A stretch of DNA of 11,201 nucleotides from Acidobacteriaceae bacterium (lineage in GTDB: Bacteria; Acidobacteriota; Terriglobia; Terriglobales; Acidobacteriaceae), in contig DAHUZD010000345.1 of assembly GCA_027306745.1 (NCBI GenBank), positions 1 to 11,201 of the forward strand, given 5' to 3'. The first letter of the stretch is position 1; the number at the start of each line of letters is the position of its first letter. Under the pieces are notes generated by a model. The model saw nothing but the letters and a program-made list of their open reading frames with translations. It did no database searches and was not told the origin of the DNA. Positions 7,275 through 11,201 of the stretch are shown here, piece by piece. The position numbers and the translations under genes are program-made.

Positions 7275-7362
7275 TCGGAAATCTGCGGCCTTCTCGACGC
7301 CGGGAGCCTACAAATATGTTTCCGCCAAGATTTCCGATATCCTGTTGCCGCGAGGAAATCTT
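7275..7362 (+). promoter_or_regulatory. GH31 leader with alternative pairings around the ribosome binding site
   Basis: The word GGAAATCT occurs at 7277-7284 and 7354-7361, and its complement AGATTTCC at 7328-7335. The middle copy, as AAGATTTCC (7327-7335), can pair over 9 bases with GGAAATCTT (7354-7362), which contains the GAGGAAA ribosome binding site of the GH31 gene and ends one base before its ATG. The same middle element, as AGATTTCCGA (7328-7337), can instead pair over 10 bases with TCGGAAATCT (7275-7284). The two helices exclude each other, so the site could be hidden or free. It could equally be a DNA operator with 10-base inverted half-sites. Whether 7275 is in the transcript is unknown; it would be if the gene is co-transcribed with the membrane protein upstream. 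Confidence 0.45.
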
Positions 7363-7363
7363 C

Positions 7364-9811
7364 ATGTTGTTCCAATTCAAAACGATTTATGCAGCCATTG
7401 CGCTGCCAACTGCACTTGTCTCTGCATCCATTTCCGCATCCATGGCCTTGGCCGCGGCCACGCCAGGCGCCGCACCGCATCCAGCCGCGCAGGCCATCCA
7501 CATCATGGAACAGACTGACGGCATCCTGCTGACCACGCCGACGGACAAGCTACGGCTCACCGTATGCGGCCCAAATGTAATCCACGTGGTCGCCAGCCCC
7601 AATGGCCAGGCCGCCGATGCCACGCCCAAGCAGCCTTGGATGCTCTCGCAAGCCGACACCTGCACGCCAGCCAAGTTCACATTGACCCTGCCAAAAGCCA
7701 TGCCCAGCACGCCAGCCAGTGAACGGCTTTGGAATCCCGTGGTGGCCACATTGGACACGGGCACGGTGCGCGTACGCATCTCGCTGGACTTTGGCAATTT
7801 GGAATTCACCGATGAACAGGGCCACCGGCTGCTGGAGGAGTTTGAGGACGCTCCGCGCCGGTATCATCCCGTGACGAGAAATGGCCAAGCGCTGCTGAGC
7901 GTGATGGATCAGTTCTACCCCGCTGTGCGTGAGGCCTTCTATGGCTTGGGCCAGCATCAGAACGGCATGTTCAACTATCGCGGCGCTGTCGTGGAGCTGG
8001 GTCAGGCGAACACCGACGTTGCCATTCCACTGCTGGTCTCCACCAACGGCTACGGAATTTTTTGGAACACAGCCGCGGTCTCCTACTTTGACAATCGCTT
8101 TCCGTCGGAGATGCGGCTCAGCTCCAACGCAGCGCAGGCCATCGACTACTACTTCGTCTACGGCCCGGAGATGGACTCCATCGTGCACAGCTATCGCGCG
8201 ATGACCGGCCACGCGCCGCTCTACCCCGAGTGGGCCTATGGCTTTTGGCAGTCGAAGGATCGCTACAACAGTCAGCAAGAACTGCTGAACGTGGCGCAGG
8301 AGTATCGCAGCCAGCACGTGCCGCTGGATGCGATCGTGCAGGACTGGTTCTGGTGGGTGCACCAAGGCGACCCGGAGTTCCGCGCCGAGGCCTATCCCAA
8401 CGTGCCGGCCACGCTAAGCACGCTGCATGACGAGCATGTGCACGCCATGCTGAGCGTCTGGGCGGTGATGAGTCCGGAGGCGAAGAACTTCCAGGCGATG
8501 CAGGCGCTGGGCCTCACCATCCCCGGCACCACCGACTACGACGCCACCAACCCGGCTGCGGGCGATTATTACTGGAAACATCTGGTGGGCAAGCTGTTTG
8601 CGCAGGGCTGGGATGCCTTCTGGCTGGACAGCTCCGAGCCAGAGGTGCAGTACGCGCATGGCGGCGAGAGCAATATCTCGCTGGAAGACCGCAAGCTCTT
8701 CCTCGGCAATGGTGCCCTGTATACCAACGTGTTTCCGCTGATGCACACGGGCAACATCTACCGCAACTGGCGGGCCAGCGGCAGCGGCAAGCGCGTCTTT
8801 CTGCTGACGCGCTCCGGCTTTGCGGGGCAGCAGCGCAACGCGGCCACCACCTGGTCGGGCGATGTCTTCAGCACCTTCACCGCCTTTCAACGGCAGATTC
8901 CCGCCGGGCTGAACTTCGCCCTCTCCGGCATGCCGTATTGGACGACCGACATTGCCGGATATGGCCCGCCGCTGGCCCGCGACACGCGCGACCCGGCGTA
9001 TCAGGAGCTGTACACGCGCTGGTTTGAGTTTGGCGTCTTCTGCCCCATCTTCCGCACCCATGGCCATCGCGCCAACGATACAAATGAGTTGTTCAGCTAC
9101 GGCCCGGCAGCGCCGGTCCTGATCCGCTATGACAAGCTGCGTTCGCGCCTGTTGCCCTACCTGTACGCACAGGCCTGGCAGGTGACCCACGACGACGGCA
9201 CGATCCTTCGCCCGCTGGTAATGGACTGGCGCACCGACCGCGCGACCTGGAACATTGGTGACCAATACATGTTTGGCCCCGATTTTCTGGTCAGCCCGGT
9301 GACGCAGCCGGGGATGCAGAGCCGCTGGCTCTACCTGCCGCCTGCCGCTGGATGGTATGACTTCTGGACGGGCCAGAGGTACAGCGGCGCGCAGCATATC
9401 GAAGCCGCTGCGCCGCTCGACCGCATTCCGCTCTTTGTCAAGGCCGGATCCATTCTGCCGCTGGGCACGGTGCAGGAGTATGCCGGACAGCAGGCCAATG
9501 CTCCGGTCGAAGTGCGCATTTACCCCGGTGCCGATGGCCACTTCACACTCTACGAAGACCAGGGCGACGGCTATGGATATGAGCATGGCGCTTATGCCAC
9601 CATTCCGCTGACATGGAACGATGCCACTCGCACGCTGACCTTCGGCGCGCGGCAAGGCTCCTACCCCGGCATGGCCGCGCAGCGCGAATTCCAAGTGGTG
9701 TTCGTGGATGGAAGCCACGGCGTGGGCGACGGCATCGGAGCCGGGGCGGAGGCCGCTGTCGGCCAAGCCGTCACGTATACCGGCACAGCGCTCCCGGTGC
9801 GGCTGCCGTAA
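7364..9811 (+). CDS. Secreted glycoside hydrolase family 31 (alpha-glucosidase/alpha-xylosidase type)
   Basis: 815 residues. Retaining enzyme acting on alpha-linked glucose or xylose at non-reducing ends, probably in periplasm or outside. Seen: a Sec-type signal peptide (about 1-32, hydrophobic core ending in SASMALAAA, no twin arginine), an N-terminal beta-sandwich of about 200 residues, then the (beta/alpha)8 barrel with YGFWQSKDRY (292-301) and VQDWFWW. The nucleophile is Asp422 in FWLDSSEPE and the acid/base Asp500 in TTWSGDVF; SGMPYWTTDIAGY and RTHGHR (from Arg564) complete the site. After the barrel come the beta-domain (RIPLFVKAGSILPLG near 690) and a DUF5110-like C-terminal domain (YPGADGHFTLYEDQGDGYGY). 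No PA14 insert is evident. Start: ATG 7364 has GAGGAAA upstream and gives a clean signal peptide; the frame opens 16 codons earlier without one. Exact substrate cannot be decided by eye. Confidence 0.92.
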   Translation: MLFQFKTIYAAIALPTALVSASISASMALAAATPGAAPHPAAQAIHIMEQTDGILLTTPTDKLRLTVCGPNVIHVVASPNGQAADATPKQPWMLSQADTCTPAKFTLTLPKAMPSTPASERLWNPVVATLDTGTVRVRISLDFGNLEFTDEQGHRLLEEFEDAPRRYHPVTRNGQALLSVMDQFYPAVREAFYGLGQHQNGMFNYRGAVVELGQANTDVAIPLLVSTNGYGIFWNTAAVSYFDNRFPSEMRLSSNAAQAIDYYFVYGPEMDSIVHSYRAMTGHAPLYPEWAYGFWQSKDRYNSQQELLNVAQEYRSQHVPLDAIVQDWFWWVHQGDPEFRAEAYPNVPATLSTLHDEHVHAMLSVWAVMSPEAKNFQAMQALGLTIPGTTDYDATNPAAGDYYWKHLVGKLFAQGWDAFWLDSSEPEVQYAHGGESNISLEDRKLFLGNGALYTNVFPLMHTGNIYRNWRASGSGKRVFLLTRSGFAGQQRNAATTWSGDVFSTFTAFQRQIPAGLNFALSGMPYWTTDIAGYGPPLARDTRDPAYQELYTRWFEFGVFCPIFRTHGHRANDTNELFSYGPAAPVLIRYDKLRSRLLPYLYAQAWQVTHDDGTILRPLVMDWRTDRATWNIGDQYMFGPDFLVSPVTQPGMQSRWLYLPPAAGWYDFWTGQRYSGAQHIEAAAPLDRIPLFVKAGSILPLGTVQEYAGQQANAPVEVRIYPGADGHFTLYEDQGDGYGYEHGAYATIPLTWNDATRTLTFGARQGSYPGMAAQREFQVVFVDGSHGVGDGIGAGAEAAVGQAVTYTGTALPVRLP

Positions 9812-9840
9812 CCCCCCGGACAATTTTTTTAGACTGGGAT

Positions 9841-9869
9841 GAGACAACACGCGGTTCGATAGGTACACT
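9841..9869 (+). promoter_or_regulatory. Candidate promoter of the zinc-ribbon gene
   Basis: GAGACA (9841-9846) and TACACT (9864-9869) are separated by 17 bases, each matching the sigma-70 consensus at four of six positions. A T7 run lies just upstream (about 9825-9831) and may act as an UP-like element. Transcription would start near 9876, inside or at the foot of the hairpin described next. Confidence 0.45.
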
Positions 9870-9870
9870 A

Positions 9871-9906
9871 GAGGCCTGCCACGAAAGCGGGCCTCCGAGC
9901 CGGCTC
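9871..9906 (+). promoter_or_regulatory. Hairpin and palindrome in the zinc-ribbon gene leader
   Basis: GAGGCCTGC (9871-9879) pairs with GCGGGCCTC (9887-9895), nine pairs including one G-U, around the loop CACGAAA. Two bases on lies a perfect 10-base palindrome GAGCCGGCTC (9897-9906). Together they occupy most of the short leader between the predicted promoter and the GGGAG ribosome binding site near 9918-9922. No T run follows, so it is unlikely to terminate GH31 transcription efficiently; a 5' stabiliser or a protein-binding site are alternatives. Confidence 0.35.
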
Positions 9907-9926
9907 TTCCAAGGCATGGGAGCCTC

Positions 9927-10490
9927 ATGAGTGCGGATATGCAGATCACCTGTTCCGATTGCGGACAGGATTTTACCTTTACCGAGGGCGAGCAGAGCTT
10001 TTTCGCCGAGCGGGGATATTCACAACCACGTCGTTGCAAAACATGCCGCACACAGGGTAAGCCCGGCGGCTCTGGCAGCGGTGGCGGCGGCTTTGGCGGC
10101 GGACGCACTGAGAGTGTAGTGCAGTGCGCCAGTTGCGGCCAGCAGACCACGGTGCCGTTCGTTCCACGCGGCGACCGCCCCGTCTATTGCAAGGCCTGCT
10201 TCCGCCCCAAGAGCGGATCGGGCGGCGGTGGCGGCAGAGAGCGCAGTGGTGGCGGCGGACGCGGACGCTACTCGTCGCGTTGCGGCTTCAAGCGCAATCA
10301 ACCGCAAAGGCCCGCGGCGCAGAGATGCACGCGGGCCTTTGTATTTGTTTGGAGAATGGCTGAACAGCCTGGCTCATCCCAGCCTTTGCCGGGATGCGGG
10401 CCGCAGCTTACTTCACTTCGGATGCTGTGCTTTTGGCCGCTTCAGGCTTCTGCGCGTCGTCTGTGTTTGTTCCCTTCAGACCTTCCTTGA
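9927..10490 (+). CDS. Double zinc-ribbon, glycine-rich small protein; C-terminal end doubtful
   Basis: Two treble-clef/zinc-ribbon modules: C9-x2-C12 with C37-x2-C40 (ITCSDCGQDFTFTEGEQSFF ... RRCKTC), and C67-x2-C70 with C88-x2-C91 (VQCASCGQQTTVPF ... VYCKACF). They are joined and followed by Gly/Ser/Arg linkers like those of nucleic-acid-binding proteins. GGGAG stands 5 bases before the ATG. From about residue 115 (after GGGGRGRYSS) the frame loses zinc-ribbon character, and from residue 127 it is encoded by the intrinsic terminator hairpin at 10305-10341, then runs antisense into tatA to a stop at 10490. Neither other frame offers a stop before the hairpin. The functional protein is therefore probably about 115-125 residues, with a lost stop, sequence error or nonstop transcript. 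Role unknown; RNA or DNA binding is inferred from composition only. Confidence 0.7.
   Translation: MSADMQITCSDCGQDFTFTEGEQSFFAERGYSQPRRCKTCRTQGKPGGSGSGGGGFGGGRTESVVQCASCGQQTTVPFVPRGDRPVYCKACFRPKSGSGGGGGRERSGGGGRGRYSSRCGFKRNQPQRPAAQRCTRAFVFVWRMAEQPGSSQPLPGCGPQLTSLRMLCFWPLQASARRLCLFPSDLP
10305..10350 (+). terminator. Strong intrinsic terminator (zinc-ribbon gene; possibly bidirectional)
   Basis: CAAAGGCCCGCG (10305-10316) pairs perfectly with CGCGGGCCTTTG (10330-10341), 12 base pairs around a 13-base loop, followed by the T-rich TATTTGTTT. The tail favours plus-strand termination. On the minus strand the same stem lies about 70 bases after the tatA stop but is followed by GCGG, so it would work less well there. 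The reading frame of the zinc-ribbon protein passes through it without a stop. Confidence 0.8.
10358..10396 (-). terminator. Hairpins just after tatA
   Basis: Minus-strand RNA after the tatA stop can form CATCCC (10391-10396) with GGGATG (10375-10380), loop of 10, then GGCT with AGCC (10358-10369). Neither has a T run. They may stabilise the tatA mRNA end or assist the larger stem at 10305-10341. Confidence 0.25.
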
Positions 10491-10608
10491 AGCCACGAAT
10501 GCCCTCGCCCAGGCCCTTGCCCAGCTCTGGCAGCTTTCTCGGACCGAACAGCAACAGCGCCACAACCAGCACCAGCAGCAGGTGCGTCGGTGTCAATAAC
10601 TCACCCAT
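10408..10608 (-). CDS. tatA: Sec-independent protein translocase subunit TatA/TatE
   Basis: Pore-forming component of the twin-arginine translocase, which exports folded proteins across the cytoplasmic membrane. 66 residues: a short N-terminal hydrophobic helix (THLLLVLVVALLLF, 8-21), the FGPRKLPELGK hinge (21-31) diagnostic of the family, an amphipathic helix GLGEGIRGFKEGLKG with conserved Phe40, and a polar tail (TNTDDAQKPEAAKSTASEVK). The start is the ATG at 10606-10608, with a G-rich GGGGGGAAG just before it; the longer frame from 10674 overlaps the GntR gene and is not family-like. TatB and TatC are not adjacent. It lies 52 bases downstream of the GntR-type gene on the same strand and is convergent with the zinc-ribbon gene. 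Confidence 0.92.
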   Translation of the reverse strand: MGELLTPTHLLLVLVVALLLFGPRKLPELGKGLGEGIRGFKEGLKGTNTDDAQKPEAAKSTASEVK

Positions 10609-10660
10609 CGTCTTCCCCCCGCAGGCCGTGGCCTTGGCAACGCTTGGCCTGCACAACGTT

Positions 10661-11201
10661 CTATTGTCGCACATCCCTGCTGGCGTGGCGGGCCGGGGTG
10701 GAGTTGTCCTCCATCACAAACGCATTCGCATGTTCCCGTAGCAAATCCCCAGCGTGGCGCAAGTCGCCTGCGTACAGGGCGTTGAGCACGGCACGGTGCG
10801 AATCCACAGCCTCCATCAACCGGTCAGCTTCGGCCAGCCGCTGGATATTCAGCCGCGAACGCAAGCCCACGCCAAGCGACTTCCAAACCCGCACCAATTC
10901 CTGATTAGTGCAGCCCCGCACGATGTGGCAGTGAAAATTTTTATTGTGCACAGCGACGGCCTGCAAATCTCCGGCCTGCGCAGCCGCCTGCATGGCGGCC
11001 AACTCACGCTCCAGCACATCCATATCCATACCCCGCCCATCCACGGCCAGATGCGTGGCGGCCAAGTGCAGAGCGGCCTGCTCCAAAATCCCGCGCAGTT
11101 CATAGTTGTCGCGCATCTCCCGCGGAGTAATGGCGCGGACTCGCGTGCCGCGGTACGGTTCGCTGACGACAGCGCCGATGGCCTCCAGCTTGCGCAGCGC
11201 C
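10661..11201 (-). CDS. GntR-family transcriptional regulator, FCD type, N-terminus missing (window edge)
   Basis: DNA-binding regulator of the GntR/FadR group; 179 residues visible plus the stop at 10661. The edge holds the end of the winged helix-turn-helix: ALRKLEAIGAVVSEPYRGTRV, the recognition helix and wing typical of the family. Then comes RAITPREMRDNYELRGILEQAALHLA, the linker to the all-helical FCD ligand domain, with the metal/ligand-site histidines in NKNFHCHIVRG, DSHRAVLNALYAGD and LLREHANAF. FCD regulators usually bind small organic acids and often regulate nearby genes; the effector cannot be read here. The frame continues in phase to the last base of the window, so the start lies beyond it; the internal ATG at 11116 is not the start because the conserved wing lies upstream of it. 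Confidence 0.9.
   Translation of the reverse strand, partial: ALRKLEAIGAVVSEPYRGTRVRAITPREMRDNYELRGILEQAALHLAATHLAVDGRGMDMDVLERELAAMQAAAQAGDLQAVAVHNKNFHCHIVRGCTNQELVRVWKSLGVGLRSRLNIQRLAEADRLMEAVDSHRAVLNALYAGDLRHAGDLLREHANAFVMEDNSTPARHASRDVRQ

Noticed and set aside
9812..9840. Intrinsic terminator after GH31 at the T7 run
   Set aside because: The T run is present, but the sequence before it forms no convincing GC-rich stem.
8414..10150. 578-codon open frame on the minus strand across GH31 and the zinc-ribbon gene
   Set aside because: It is antisense to a GH31 gene with intact catalytic motifs; long antisense frames are expected in GC-rich codon-biased DNA, and the translation shows no family-like blocks.
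10061..10270. Glycine-codon (GGC) repeats in the zinc-ribbon gene as a tandem repeat element
   Set aside because: They are low-complexity Gly/Ser/Arg linkers of the protein with irregular units, not a separate DNA repeat.
1..11201. CRISPR array, insertion sequence, tRNA gene, phage or toxin-antitoxin/defence system
   Set aside because: No regularly spaced repeats, transposase motifs, tRNA cloverleaf, or defence-family proteins were seen; all substantial genes are housekeeping, carbohydrate or small accessory genes.

Overview
The window is ordinary, dense, GC-rich bacterial chromosome with no mobile elements, CRISPR arrays, tRNA or rRNA genes that I can see. Gene order (rpmI-rplT-pheS-pheT without infC), the PheT form lacking an internal OB-fold domain, and the style of the accessory proteins suggest an Acidobacteriota genome, perhaps Terriglobales/Acidobacteriaceae. 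This is inference from memory of such genomes, not a database result.

Left part (1-3260, minus strand): a translation cluster read right to left. A recognisable promoter at 3230-3259 drives rpmI (L35), followed by a 185-base structured spacer, rplT (L20), a 115-base gap with a strong hairpin, pheS, and pheT. pheT overlaps pheS by four bases (GTGA) and runs off the left edge. The two ribosomal proteins and both subunits of phenylalanyl-tRNA synthetase are therefore probably one operon with internal control points.

Middle part (3302-6691, minus strand): a small hypothetical protein with a TTG start and a strong ribosome binding site, then glgC (ADP-glucose pyrophosphorylase, glycogen synthesis), then 27 bases later a polytopic GT39-like membrane glycosyltransferase. 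These look like one transcription unit.

Right part (6809-10350, plus strand): a small two-helix membrane protein of unknown function, a secreted family 31 glycoside hydrolase with both catalytic aspartates, and a small double zinc-ribbon protein with its own promoter and a strong intrinsic terminator. The GH31 leader holds three copies of one 8-base word arranged so that the ribosome binding site can be paired by an element that can alternatively pair upstream. This is the most interesting candidate regulatory structure in the window. The zinc-ribbon reading frame has no stop before its terminator hairpin, which is odd.

Right edge (10408-11201, minus strand): a GntR/FCD regulator (its start lies outside the window) followed 52 bases later by tatA, convergent with the zinc-ribbon gene.

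I see no evidence of a new defence or mobile system. The points worth checking are the GH31 leader, the zinc-ribbon stop, the shortened PheT, and the hairpins inside the rpmI-rplT-pheST cluster.
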